Shown here one piece after another: positions 35,159 to 47,600 of a DNA stretch of 64,000 nucleotides. The notes beneath the pieces were generated by a model. That model was not told where the DNA came from and made no database searches. It was given only the letters and a program-made list of their open reading frames with translations. Source of the DNA: Gordionus sp. m RMFG-2023 (lineage: Eukaryota; Nematomorpha; Gordioida; Chordodea; Parachordodidae); contig NC_088775.1 in the NCBI RefSeq assembly GCF_954871325.1, positions 75,307,561 to 75,371,560 of the forward strand, given 5' to 3'. Made by a program: the position numbers and the translations under genes. Every line of letters begins with the position of its first letter. The stretch's first letter is position 1.

Positions 35159-35163
35159 TCCTT
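35066..35163. repeat. (TTTC)n microsatellite
   Basis: About 24 nearly perfect TTTC units. The Phe-Leu-Ser open frames across it are by-products. Confidence 0.97.
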
Positions 35164-35635
35164 CTTTTTTTTCTTCTTTGTTTTTTATAAATTTTTTGTT
35201 TTGCTCTTTTGTCTATTTAGCCGATACTTAAAAGACGGCGACCTATGACACGGCCTATTAGATTATAATTATAAAAAATTATTGAAATACTGAATTTAAA
35301 CAAATAAAAAATGGATAAAAATTAGATAGGATCTATGTATTCCTAAAGTGCATTCACAACATTAGAACTAGTCCTCATTATTATGAGATTTGTACTAATT
35401 CTTTTTACATATTAAACACGTTATTTTATTATTGTCGTTCTTATTATCATTTTATCCTATTATTGTTGTTGTTTTTAGAAGCAATTTTCCCCTATCTTTG
35501 GCATTTTTTATAGGGAGAGGAGGTTAAAAAGGAATACGATTGCTTATTTTTAGGTTCCTTCCTTTTATATATTTTGGATATGGCATTATAGACGTAAAAA
35601 ATATTGAGGTTAGATAATAAGGTTTATTGAGTGTT

Positions 35636-35690
35636 ATTGGCTCATTAATATTAATGGCTCATTAATATTAATGGCTCAATTGGTGATATG
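35636..35690. repeat. Three-copy short tandem repeat
   Basis: TGGCTCATTAATATTAA occurs twice in a row and a third, partial TGGCTCA follows. The unit is about 17 bp. Confidence 0.85.
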
Positions 35691-36127
35691 ATATTATAGT
35701 TTCATAATTCATTTGGATTGAATGGGGAATTAAATGGTATTGATATAAAAGATATATAATTATTTTTAATTTTTACCATATCTTCAATCATTATCAAAAT
35801 AAGGAGAATTAAATCTATCATCATTAAACATTATAGGAATATAGCCATGCCCTATAAGATTTAAATTCATTTTTATTGTTTCAGGATCACAGATTTTCGG
35901 CAAAATTTATACAATACTGGATTATTTCTCATCCATGCATCATTTATTTGTAATATCCTTTAAAGGGTTCAAATACAGTTTTATCTAAATGTTACAACTT
36001 ATGAGTGCAATGTGGTGGTATGGTTAATTTATATTATTGATACTATAAAATTCTATTGAACTCAAAGACTGGTGAGAACTATGATATTTTAATATCATTA
36101 AAATTTTGTTTTCTTTGATAGGCTTAG

Positions 36128-36318
36128 AATACTTTGCAAAATGTCTTAAAAAAATACAAAATACATCCAACCAGAACCATTAGAAATCCTAATAGAATCT
36201 ATAGGTCCATCTCTGAAGTAATGGTCATAATATTTTTTCTGGGATATATTGTTGCAAGGGGGGAAACTTGCAATAACGTTGGGGTTTTAGTCGATAATAA
36301 TATGAGAACGATCAAGGT
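36128..36318 (+). other. Coding-like stretch, possible exon, unidentified
   Basis: After TTAG an open frame reads NTLQNVLKKYKIHPTRTIRN, then YIVARGETCNNVGVLVDNNM, up to a GTAGTGAG donor-like site. I do not recognise it and no partner exon was found. Confidence 0.2.
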
Positions 36319-36763
36319 AGTGAGACAATTATTTATTATTTTATGTCGTATTTAAGAAAAATATATATGTAATTTTATTTAAGAAACAATGTGTATATGT
36401 TTTGTGTGAAAATATAATATATATATATAAATTTAATTTTCTTCAAAAATATAATATATATATATTAATTTAGTTTTCTATTTAAACAATTAACTTTAAA
36501 AATAAAAAAAAATGAATATATATAATATCTAATTATCAAGTCACAATACAATATAAAAATACGCCTTAACATTAAAATATAAATTGTAAATTATTTTACA
36601 ATATTTACAATCATGTAACATATATAAACATGGGTGATATTGAATTCCCTAGTGCATTTATTGTTATTTCAAGTGTCATAATGTTCCTCATCTACTTTAG
36701 GTAATTTATCCAATCTGACGTTCACCCATCTTAGCTTTCATTTTAGTTGACTTTTGTACAGTT

Positions 36764-36830
36764 CAGGCGCGGAGCCAGGAATTTTTCATAGGAAGGAGGA
36801 GGAGCTATTTTTTTAAATATTGAAAGGATT
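36764..36830. repeat. Left end of a hAT-like element
   Basis: CAGGCGCGGAGCCAGGAAT starts here, similar to the inverted end finishing at 41357 (TTCCTGGCTACTTGCCTG). The 8 bases outside the two ends do not match, so they are probably ends of different insertions. Confidence 0.4.
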
Positions 36831-37075
36831 TTATTTTTTAACTTAAAAAATTGTTAGAATCATCATATAAAGTTTATTAAAACCAATCATTTTTTAAAAA
36901 ATAAAATTTTGAACACAAATAATATAATATTGGGAAGTACAAAAATATTTAAGAGCAAATAATATTCTGCAATCCTTGCCTCTCATTTATTTCATAAGAC
37001 TATTTACTAGGTGAGGTTTCTCCTAGTTGCAGTAGTCAAATACATTTGATTCTTACTTTTTTCATTCATATTATA

Positions 37076-38113
37076 CAGAGTTGTTAAACGCTACTTTTAA
37101 AATTAGCATGCTACCGCTATCGCTATTTTTCAAAAAAAGTAGCGCGCTATTAGCTACTATTTTTTAAAAGTAGCTTTCGCTACTTTTTAAGTTACTTTTT
37201 ATAAAAAAAATTTAGAAACATATTTGTTTTATTTTATGCTTATGATGTCATTGTATAGTAAATATATAACAACATTTATAAATATTAAAAAATAGTTAGA
37301 TTTTATTATAAAAAAATTTATGTAATAAAAATAAATATTTATTGTAATTTGTTGCATTTTAATAATAAGATCATTTCAATATTATCATTCCCAAGTATAT
37401 AGAAAGACGATCAGATCAGAAAGTATAACTTTATCAGCCAATTTCTGAGAAATATTGGCATTTGTATTATTATTTAATTTAGGAATTAGTTTTTTTGGAA
37501 GTAGAGTAGCCTATACCAATTATTTAGATGTTTCTCCATTTCCTTAAAACGATTGGCATGAACAGTCTTATAAAATAAATACTATTAGAATGTTAAAATA
37601 ACAATTTACCTTTAAGTGTTTCTAGAGGTTATAGCTACAGGATTGATTTGAGGAAATATTTTTTTTACATTTTAAACAAATAAATTTGAAGTCAGTTTTG
37701 GTATTAATATTTATTTAAAAAATTTTTTCAAATCTAGGTAGGAAATTTTCTATTCTATTAAGAACATTTTCTTCCCTGGTATCTTCCATTTCATCATTAA
37801 TATAGTTGTCTGAATCACTTTCAACTATTTGGATATCCATAAGCGATGACATTTTAAATGATTAATACGTGATTTAGGCTTATAATACAAATGAAAATAT
37901 AAATTACAAATTGAAAATATATTTCAATTTCAAAATTTAATAATAAATCATAAAAATTATAATTATTATGATATTATATTTAAATTTTCATATTTATACT
38001 TAGATTCATTATATTTTTTAAAAGTAGCTAAGTAGCGCGCCAAAAAATTAAATAATTACAAAAACATAAGCCGCTATTAGCTATAGCTACTAAAAAAGTT
38101 AGTAACAACTCTG
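37076..38113 (-). mobile_element. hAT element with 8-bp target duplication and BED-finger remnant
   Basis: The ends are CAGAGTTGTTA and its complement TAACAACTCTG. Both sides are flanked by ATATTATA (37068-37075 and 38114-38121). Subterminal AGTAGC/GCTACT motifs recur at both ends. The minus strand carries the start of a hAT protein and a BED-type zinc-finger fragment but no catalytic region, so the 1038-bp element is a deletion derivative. Confidence 0.93.
37600..37855 (-). pseudogene. hAT transposase N-terminus with BED zinc-finger remnant
   Basis: Reads MSSLMDIQIVESDSDNY, an acidic stretch and LNRIENFLPRFEKIF, then a stop. It is followed by FKFICLKCKKNISSNQS and KHLK, a C-x2-C...H pattern typical of BED fingers in hAT transposases. 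Stops interrupt it, and it lies inside a TIR-bounded element. Confidence 0.7.
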
Positions 38114-38759
38114 ATATTATATTATATTTTAAAATTCGTATATTTGCTTATCATATTATTATTTTTTTTAAATTTAAATTAACATCCTAAAATAATTTTA
38201 TAAAGCTAGAATTTTATGTATAAATTTTTATAATGTAAATTCATAAAGTAAAATAAAAATGGTTTATAAAAATAATAAAATATGCACATGATTAAGTATG
38301 CGACACTACAAATACGACACAACATTAAACGACAGAGCAGCTGATGTGTCGTAAGCGACATAGCATTCATAGTAGTTGCGAGTGCGACAAGCATATTTTT
38401 ATTTTTTAAAAAACAAGGTATCTATAAAACTTTAAAATTATTCCTATTATATCCTTATATGAAAAGGAGAAAAAAATAATCTGAATGTTAGAAAAGAGAG
38501 GAAGGAGAGTTCTCACTACTATTTCCAAAACTTATAAGCAATCCTGAAAAGTTTTACAATTATATGAGATTAACCAAAGTATATATTTCATTGTATAATC
38601 TAAATTAAAATTTTGTAATTAGAAAACCTTTTATTATATTTTAACTCATATTAATTCAAAACTAATGAAAAACAAATTTTATTAAAAATCCAACATCAGT
38701 AGAAGAAAACTTGATGATCACACTAAGTTTTATATTAATTTTATTTTATACAATCAAAA

Positions 38760-39122
38760 TTGCTTAGATATTTGCGAACAGGATGTAACTATCCAAGTTT
38801 AGCCTATTCACATAAAATGGGAATATTGACAATTGAAAAAATAATTATAACAACATGTACTGGCAAGTACATTGAGATTAAAAATCCTTCTAAATCTGCG
38901 AGCATATATTACAATTATAAACAATATTTCTCCATGATATTACAAGCATTAGTAGATGGTAAAGGTAGATTTATAGTAATTGCTATTGGCAGTTATGGCA
39001 GTGAATCAGATGGAGGTGTGTACTCAAATTCTTTGTTATCAAAAATAATTGATAAGGGGGACTTAGATAATCGACCACCTAAAAACTTAACAAATAGAAA
39101 TAAATTATCATGGCCATTATAA
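38760..39122 (+). pseudogene. Harbinger (HARBI1-like) DDE transposase fragment
   Basis: 120 codons including YYNYKQYFSMILQALVD, GSYGSESDGGVYSNSLL and DNRPPKNL, which match the nuclease core of HARBI1-like transposases, with the Asp of S-D-G-G-V kept. The expected first catalytic Asp (I/L-D-G-K) reads C-T-G-K, so the copy is inactive. The frame lacks the N-terminus and has no ATG at its start. Confidence 0.75.
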
Positions 39123-39279
39123 CTTTATAATTTAGTAAATTTTAAAAATATTACTCTATTTTTTTTATATTGATTTCTAATTATTTAATAAAAAGAAAGT
39201 TTATTCTTAAATATGATTAAAATAATATAAAAGCCCTCCAATGAAATAATAACGATACAATAAAATATTTTTTATTATT

Positions 39280-39760
39280 CTTGATCACTGTCAAAATTGA
39301 AGAGTATATCAAAAATAATTTTAATAAGTTTTTCTTTCCCCTTTCTGATCTTTTTGCAAGAGTTTGCTCAAGCATGAATGACATTGATCCAAGAATTTGT
39401 AGATAATCTTTTTTCTTTCATTTTTTCTATTTCAAGTATTTGCTCAAATAGATCTAGTTTAAAATAATAAAAATATTTACAAATGCAAACTACCTTGATC
39501 AATATCCCTCTTTTTAATTAATTTTTTATTTGCAAGATAAATTTGATCCTATACTAGTTGATGATGATGCTAAATATATACATTACAACTCCTTTACTAA
39601 TACATTGCTCTAGCAATATTTGCTTAATCAATTTTAGATATAACAGGATTTTTTTTTTTTCAAATTGTTATACTGAATTCCTGGCTCTATAGTTTTTATG
39701 TTCCCTCATAAAGCTATCTCTTAGATTTTTCCATGCTGATTTGGCCAGCAAAAGAAAAAT
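39280..39760 (-). pseudogene. MADF-domain protein relic of the Harbinger element
   Basis: Minus-strand fragments read SAWKNLRDSFMREHKNY (about 39670-39755), matching the W-K-N-L-R-D-x-x-x-R-E core of MADF domains, and near 39280-39410 DYLQILGSMSFMLEQTLAKR, like the BESS-type tail. Stops separate them. Confidence 0.65.
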
Positions 39761-40159
39761 ATTTCAAATTAATATACTCTTTAATTACCTGTCTCAATAT
39801 TGTCTTTAGCTGATGGTATCTGATGGAGTTAATTAAATCTTCTTTATTGATTTTTTATAAAAAATTATTAACATAATATTTATTTATATTCTAACATATA
39901 TATATAACATTTATTATTTTAATAGCTTTTCAAAAATTTACTTGCAAATTTTCTTTTTCGGCCATATTGTAGTTATGTCGCTTTGAAAAAAAAAACAAAA
40001 TGTTTTGTAAGTTGATTTCAATGTTTAATGCGACAAAGGTGGCTGGAATGTCGTGTCACGTAGCAAAAGATCACTATGAATAGTCATTGGTAATTACATA
40101 TATTTGTATTTTGTAATGTAGCTGTCGCTCTCTACTGTGAATGCACCCTTAGTCCGGCA

Positions 40160-41400
40160 CAACACAAGTGCAATTGCCACTCCTCTTTACACTTCAAGCA
40201 AGCAGAATAATTGGAATGCCCCTATCCTATAATTCCAGATACCTGATTATCTTTACTCCAACTTGCGATCTATTGCCCATTTCTCTTTTTCTGCTTAACA
40301 ACGGTTCAGGTTATAGATGTTTAGTTGCAATTTATTAAAACCCAAGTTGAGTTCAACAGCGCCTAGAGGATATTCATTAGATGCAACCCCCCCCCCCCCC
40401 CTTAAAAGTATATCTACCTTCCTAATTTCTCGCTTAGGGTGGCAATATTTTCAGATTATTAATTACAATGGTACCCCCTTCATAAATTTTAAAAATAATT
40501 AATGCGCTACCACCAACTATCAAAATATTGTGAATATGCAAGAGTTATTTTTAGATTAATCAATTAGAAACTCCTTCATTTACAATGCATTCATTATCAT
40601 AGTATATTCTTAGGAATAGGATTTTACTGTTCGAATGTCTAATCTTAAAAGGATAGCAGAAAATTGTCCAGAAATAGTTTCATTTGGAGAATAATGTATA
40701 TGATTGTGTGTAAAATATAGATATCGTCGATGTAACACTTGAAAATTAAAATTGAATATAAATTTATTACGAATTCCATTATTTAAAGAGGGGAAAATTT
40801 CAAACTCCTCTTTGAATAAACCGCTTAAATTATAAATAGCTATGATAAATATTAGGCTATCAGTTTCAAATTTTATATTGATTGTAGATGGATGTATAAG
40901 TTGTAGTTGCCGGCCTAAATTTATATTCCTGGCCCGCCCGCTCACTGTGGTAAGAAAATAATTCACGCCCTTACACGACCGCTGCTCTAGTTGGAATAAA
41001 CCACAATTTTATAAGTTTCAAATTTTATAATCATAAGGTTAAATTGGGGTATCGTTCTTTTAACATCTAACGGTTCCTCATATTCGTCAATGAACATGTT
41101 GGCTTGTTTTTTGATCGTCCAATATTTGCCCATATATCAATTACGATCAATAGCCCCAGCGCACTAGTGTCAAAATCAAATTCAACCTATATTCCAAATC
41201 TTTGCAGTTAGTTTTGTTCAATTCTGTCGATTTTGTTGAATCTGCTATTATAAATAGAATTACTTGTTGACATTCTTACATAATTTAAATTCTTTTATAT
41301 AAAAAATATCCTCCCCCCTCGCAAATCCCTTGTAGAAAATTCCTGGCTACTTGCCTGGTTTTACTAATATATATACATCATTGCTAATAAACAGCTCTTA
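40160..41400. other. Intergenic DNA between Harbinger relic and KMT5A gene
   Basis: Holds a C run near 40387-40400. Near 40920-40995 a patch read on minus as GAGCAGCGGTCGTG...GGGCGGGCC...GGCCGGCAACTACAAC looks like a hAT-type terminal region. A minus-strand open frame (40610-40966, 118 codons) overlaps it and is not recognised as a protein. Confidence 0.35.
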
Positions 41401-41428
41401 TATTAGCTTATGTGACGGCTGACTGCTC

Positions 41429-41465
41429 TTTTTGCGCCGTTATTGATTATTCGCTATTGGCTAAT
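41429..41465 (+). promoter_or_regulatory. Candidate KMT5A promoter motifs
   Basis: TTTTTGCGCC (41429-41438, E2F-like with one mismatch) and an inverted CCAAT box in ATTGGCTAAT (41456-41465) lie about 190-220 bases before the start codon. E2F and CCAAT motifs are common in cell-cycle gene promoters. The sequence match alone is weak evidence. Confidence 0.3.
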
Positions 41466-41649
41466 TCAAAATAATGCATTTTATTGTGAAATTTACAAAT
41501 CTTTTGAGATTACATTCTATTCTATTTCTAACATTAATGTAATGTTCCTCTTCTAATGAATCTACCATTAATGATTATAGTTTTTATTTAGTACATCATC
41601 ATCATTTGTATATATAAATTTTATAAAATTGCACAAATATGAGCTGAAA

Positions 41650-41654
41650 ATGGG
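41650..41654 (+). CDS. KMT5A: KMT5A exon 1 (start codon plus two bases)
   Basis: ATGGG is followed by the perfect donor GTAAGT (41655). GG plus the first A of exon 2 gives Gly2. This start fits phase and donor, but a longer 5' arrangement is possible. Confidence 0.65.
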
Positions 41655-44600
41655 GTAAGTTGTATATTATAAAAAAAATTCTTTATACCTGTATATTTAT
41701 TAAATTTTGATAATTTAAAAATATTCATGATCTTTTAATTTTATTTTAATGTTGATTATATTGTTTATTATAGATATGAAGTAATAAATCATTCAGATCC
41801 AACTAAAGTGAAAATAATCATTAAAAGTACCCAAAATATTTTAATGAGTAACAATAGCTTGTCTAAACATAATAGCATACAATCAAAGGAAACTTTAGGT
41901 GATAAAATTAATAACAAGAATAAAGATATAAATGATAACAAAGTTACTAAAAAGGCCTGTGATAAAACACCGACTCATCAAACTAGCATAAAATCTTTTA
42001 CAAAACCTAACATCCCACCCTATACAAGTCCTCCTCTTACTTTTTCAAATCACACTAAAAAGGACAAAAATTATCAAAAACAATTAGTAACAGATTATTT
42101 CACTGTTGTTAAAAGATCAAGTTTAAGAAAATGTAAAACAGATATAGAGGTAATTTTTCAATTATAAAATATTATTCATGTAAGGACTAATTTTTCTGGA
42201 ATACTTTTAAATTAATTAATATTGTTGAATATTTTGTTAATAATTGATTAGACAAGTTTTTATAATTCTACTAAAGGAAATCATAACTTTGTATTAATTT
42301 TTATACCAATTAACACTTAAATATTTCTTTTTGAATTTTTATTCCTAAAAGAATGAAAAAAATAATCAATTAGAAGAACAGATAATATCACAATTTGAAG
42401 AAGGATTAAAGGTATGCTTTATAAAATCCTAAAAGTTTGTTGAATTTATTTTTTTTAATTTTTAAGGTCTCACCCCATAGAGGGACTAAATTTGGGGAAA
42501 GTAACATCTGCTTTGTGCAGTATATTTTTTGGGCTAGTAATTTGGGCAAAATATTTGTTGGGATAATAGGCCAACCCAAAAATGTTTAAACTTTAAAGAA
42601 ATATTACGGGCCAGACTTAAGGAAAAAATTGAGTGGGACACCTATATAAAATACTTTTTGAGCCAGACTGAATTTTTTTTAAAATTCTTCTGAGTTAGGC
42701 CATATTGATCCCTATATAAGGGTCTCATTTCATCTCAAATTAATGAAAAACAGTTTTTGGATGATCCTTTTTTACTAAATTAAACATAGAAACTAGGGTT
42801 TGTGTAAGCTATATTTGGGCAAAATCTCAACTTCCTAGCCATATACTTTTGGAGGCAGGGGAGAAGCATATGAATATCATTTTCAATTAGTTAATGATTT
42901 ATTAAAAACTACATACTTATAAATAATAAATCTAGCATTAAAATTAGTGTTGCATAATCGGCTAATTTTAGCCGACTATAAAATAGCCTAATTAGGCTAA
43001 GCCTAAAAATTGACTAAAATAAATTAGTCAAAAATTCTGCATCAATGCCTAGCATTAATTATTATTTATTTTATTTATATTTAATGTAATATTTTATTAT
43101 TATCAACAAATAAACATGATATGATTTAATATTTTTTATTTTATATTGTTATATTTTGAAATGAAAATAAATTTATTTATTTGATGTTTTTTAATAAAAA
43201 AAATAATATGCTGCTATTGTAAATGTAATATTCTTTTTAATATAATTTATTAGTGATTTTCACAATCTTCTTTATAAATACATATTTTATTTAGGAATTA
43301 TATTGTAAATTTTATTAGATAAAAAACAATCTTTTAGGTGAAATCTTTTATAATTTTTTTTTATCAATTTTGTAAAATTATCTATTTTTTTATTAAATGA
43401 GTGTTTTTTTAAAATAATTTTTTAGAAATATTTATATTTAACTTTTTTGATGTTATTTTATATGATCTTTTTAAGGATAATATTTTAATGTGACAATTGT
43501 CATAATTTTTAAAGTTTTTAGAATTTTTTTGACGAAAATATGTTAAAATAAGTATTGATAACATTTTTAAATAAAATTTAGTAAAGATATACCATAGCTA
43601 AGTGACAATTGTCATAATCATAGTTTTTAAAGTTTTTTGAATTTTTTTGACGAAAATATGTTAAAATAAGTATTGGTTGGTAACATGTTTGAATAAAATT
43701 TAGTGAAGATGTACCATAGCTAAGTGACAATTGTCATAATTGTAGTTTTTTGAATTTTTTTGACGTAAATGGGCTAAAATAAGTATTGATAACATGTTTA
43801 AATAAAAATTTAGTGAAGATGTACCGTAGAAAAGTGACAATTGTCATAATCATAGTTTTTTGAATTTTTTTGATGAAAATATGTTAAAAAGTATTGATAA
43901 CATGTTTAAATAAAATTTAGTGAAGATGTACCGTAGAAAAGTGACAATTGTCATAATCGTTATTTTTAAAGTTTTTTGATTTTTTTTGACGAAAATATGT
44001 TTAAATAAATAGTGAGGACATGTTTAAATTAAATTTAGTGAAGATGTACCGTAGAAAATTGACAATTGTCATAATCGTAGTTTTTAAAGTTTTTTGTATT
44101 TTTTTGACGTAAATAGGCTAAAATAAGTATTGATAACATATTTAACATAAAACAACATTAAAAAAATCTAGGACGGGCCGGCCCTGAATATATAAAGTAC
44201 AGACTAAAAATCCTGGCCAGGCCTTTTTTTTGAAAAAAGGAGACGGGACAAAATTTTTATATTTTAAAAATTAAGGTCATTCAAATAACACCTCTACTGC
44301 TATCTCATAAATTAATTATTTACAAAAACCACATTTAAAAATTCATAAACAACACTTAATATGAATAAAAATCTCCTTAAAAAATATTTAATAAAAAAAT
44401 TTATTAATATTTACATCAAATTTTATAATAGAAGAAAAATAAGTCGAGTTAATAATTGGTTATTTATCAATCAAATTATCTTTAGCTTAAAAAAAATAAA
44501 TATTTGTATTTTAATTTCTTAATCAAAATTAATTATAGCACTAATTTTAACCTTGCTTCAAAAAACTTAAAATTAACGATTATGACAATTGTCGCTTATC

Positions 44601-47600
44601 TAGAGTACATCTTCACTACATTTTTATTTAAACATGTTATCAATACTTATTTTAACATATTTTCATCAATAAAATTCAAAAAACATTAAAAATAACGATT
44701 ATGACAATGGTTACTTTTTACGGTACATCTTCACTAAATTTAATTTAAACATGTTATCAATACTTATTTAAACATATTTTCGTCAAAAAACTTTAAAAAA
44801 AGCGATTATGACAATTGTCACATTAAAATATTATCCTTAAAAAGATCATATAAAATTACATCATAAAAGTTTAATATAAATATTTTTAAAAAATTGATAA
44901 AAAAAATTAGAAAAGATTGTTTTTTTATCTAATAAAATTTACAATATAATTCCTCAATAAAAGATGTATTTACAAAGAAGATTGTGATAATCACTAATAA
45001 ATTATATTAAAAAGAATATTACATTTTTACAGTTCCGTAAAGTTGGCCGAACATTTGGAAGCACTAACGATGAATCATATGTCATTTTTTAGTGCTTCGT
45101 TAGTGCTTATTAGTGCTTCAATCCGTATAGTAGCCGAATTTAAGGAAAAAAAGTTACAAGCAAAAATTTGTGCCAACTTCACGCTTAAAAGTTGATTGAA
45201 AGCACTAACGATGAAACTTATATCATTCTTTAGTGCTTCATTAGTAGAGGTTAGTGCTTCAATCAGTTTTGTTGCCGAATTTAAGAATAAAAGGTTATTG
45301 GCGAAAAAAACAAAAATAAACAAATATTGGCGACGTGCCAAAACAAAAACTAGAGTAGTACTAAACATCCGGTTTTCGCCATTATTTAGTGCTTAATTAA
45401 TGTATTTAAATTCCGTTATTAATTTAGTTAAGCGCCATATGGAAAAAAAGTTATTAGCTAAATAAAAATTATGACGTCACGATTTAAGCGTGAAGTTGGC
45501 CGAATTTTTGGAAGCACTAACGATGAAACTTATATCATTCTTTAGTGCTTCGTTAGTAGAGGTTAGTGCTTCAATCACCTTTGTTGCCGAATTTAAGAAT
45601 AAAAAGTTATTGACAAAAAAAACAAAAATAAATAAATATTGGCGACGTGCCAAAACAAAAACTAGAGTAGTACTTAACATCCGATTTTTGCCATTATTTA
45701 GTGCTTAGTTAATGTATTTAAATTCCGTTATTTAGTTAACCGCCATATGGAAAAAAGTTATTAGCTAAATAAAAACTATGACGTCATGATTTACGCGTGA
45801 AGTTGGCCGAACTTTTGTAAGCACTAACGATGAAACATATATCATTCTTTAGTGCTTCGTTAGTAGAGGTTAGTGCTTCAATCACTTTTGTTGCCGAATT
45901 TAAGAATAAAAAGTTATTTGCAAAAAAAAACAAATAATGGCGACGTGCCAAAACAAAAACTATACCAGTACTAAACATCTGGTTTTCGCCATTATTTAGT
46001 GCTTAATTAGCAAATTTGAATTCCGTAATTAATTTGGTTAACCGTCTTTATAAAAAATTGTAATACGCTAAAGAAATGTTTAGAGGTCGAATTATGGCCA
46101 GAAAATTATGAAAGCACTAACGATGAATTTTATATCCTTCTTTAGGGCTTCCTTAGTAGAGGTTAGTGTTTCAATTACTTTTGTAGCCAAATTTAAGAAT
46201 AAGTTATTTGCGAAAAAAACAAATAATAGCGACGTGCCAAAACATAAACTTTAATAGTACTAAACATTCGGTTTTCGCCATTATTTAGTGCTTAATTAGC
46301 AAATTTGAATTCCTTAATTAATTTGGTTAACCGTCTTTATAAAAAATTGTAATACGCTAAAGAAATATTTAGTGGTCAAATTATGGCCAGAAAATGATGA
46401 AAGCACTAACGATGAAATTTATATCCTTCTTTAGGGCTTCCTTAGTAGAGGTTAGTGCTTTAATTACTTTTGTAGCCGAATTTAAATATAAAAAGTTATT
46501 TACGAAAAAAACAAAAATAAACAAATAATGGCGACGTGCCAAAACAAAAACCATAGCAGTACTAAACATCCGGTTTTCGCCATTATTTAGTGCTAAATTA
46601 GTAAATTTGAATTCCATAATTAATTTGGTTGACCGTTTTTATAAAAATTGTAATACGCTAAAGAAATGTTTAAAGGTCAAATTATGCCAGAAAATTATTA
46701 AAGCAATAACGATGAAATTTATATCCTTCTTTAGAGCTTCCTTAGTAGAGATTAATTCTTTAATAACCTTTGTAGCCGAATTTAAGAATAAAAAGTTATT
46801 TGCGATAAAAACAAATTATGGCGACGTGCCAAAACAAATACTATAGTAATACCAAACATCCGGTTTTCGCCATAATTTAGTGCTCAATTAGTAAATTTGA
46901 ATTCCGTAATTAATGTGGTTAACCGTCTTTATAAAAAATTGTAATACACTAAGGATTATGAAAATATATAAAATTATAAAATATGTAATAAAACCTAATT
47001 AAAAAATTATAATTTATAATTATATAATTAAAAATAAAATTCTATAATTGAGTACCCAAAAATGATCCATAATTGTGTCTAAAAATTTCTATTTGAATTT
47101 TTTGTCGAATAAAATAAAATTCTCTGGGTTCATTTGTGAAAAGTCGTATTTTATTACGCAGATTTTTTAAAAACATAAATGTTGAAGGCGAAAAATTCCC
47201 TTTAGTAGAAGTCACTATTGGAGTGAATATAAAGTTTTTAAAATTTTTGTATTTGTTTGTCTTTTTAATTTCTGCCTGTGTTATTAAATTGAAATTTATG
47301 TTTGAAGGGAATGATAAGACACACGTATAGGTCCCAATGAGTGATTTGCCGAGGGCCCAAGGTATGGTTGTCATACCATCAGGTCTTAAACCATCTACTT
47401 GAGATAAATTTGATGGTTCAAGATTGTTTGTAATGTGTGCAGCTGTTAGGCTTTTATTTATTATATGGTTTACAGCTGAGTGTTGATTTATTAATCACAT
47501 GTGGGAAATTCTGTGGTTAATTTTTATATTACTCAAAAAATTTTGATTACTTGTAAATTTTTATAGTATGTAACACATTTCCATAATGTGAAACATTCTT

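Larger units (their letters stand above)
38361..40149. mobile_element. PIF/Harbinger DNA transposon, decayed
   Basis: Contains a DDE transposase fragment on + and an MADF-domain fragment on -, the two-gene divergent plan known for PIF/Harbinger elements. The left end (GCATTCATAGTAG...GCGAGTGCGACA near 38363-38388) resembles the inverted right end (GCATTCACAGTAGAGAGCGACA, complement of about 40122-40147). GCGACA motifs recur at both ends. The terminal 3-bp target duplication is not clear, so the boundaries are approximate. Confidence 0.72.
43221..45026. mobile_element. Smaller foldback element nested in the left arm, about 1.8 kb
   Basis: The left terminus AAATGTAATATTCTTTTTAA continues for more than 250 bases and recurs inverted at the right, ending GAATATTACATTT at 45026. 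The uninterrupted version of the host sequence is seen in the right arm of the large element (near 50160-50190), showing that this element inserted there. The flanks end in TA on the left and begin TA-like on the right, compatible with but not proof of a TA target. Confidence 0.85.

Noticed and set aside
34961-35248. Phe-Leu-Ser open frames
   Set aside because: They are translations of the (TTTC)n microsatellite and its edges.
36764-41357. One hAT element bounded by CAGGCGCGGAGCCAGGAAT and its inverse TTCCTGGCTACTTGCCTG
   Set aside because: The 8 bases outside the ends (GTACAGTT and GTTTTACT) do not match, and unrelated insertions lie between, so these are more likely ends of separate elements.
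45075-46846. Repeated FSTTLVFVLARR-like and KLISFFSASLVEVSAS-like open frames on both strands
   Set aside because: The same frames recur with each roughly 300-bp unit of the foldback arms and decay independently, so they are repeat by-products and not a gene family.
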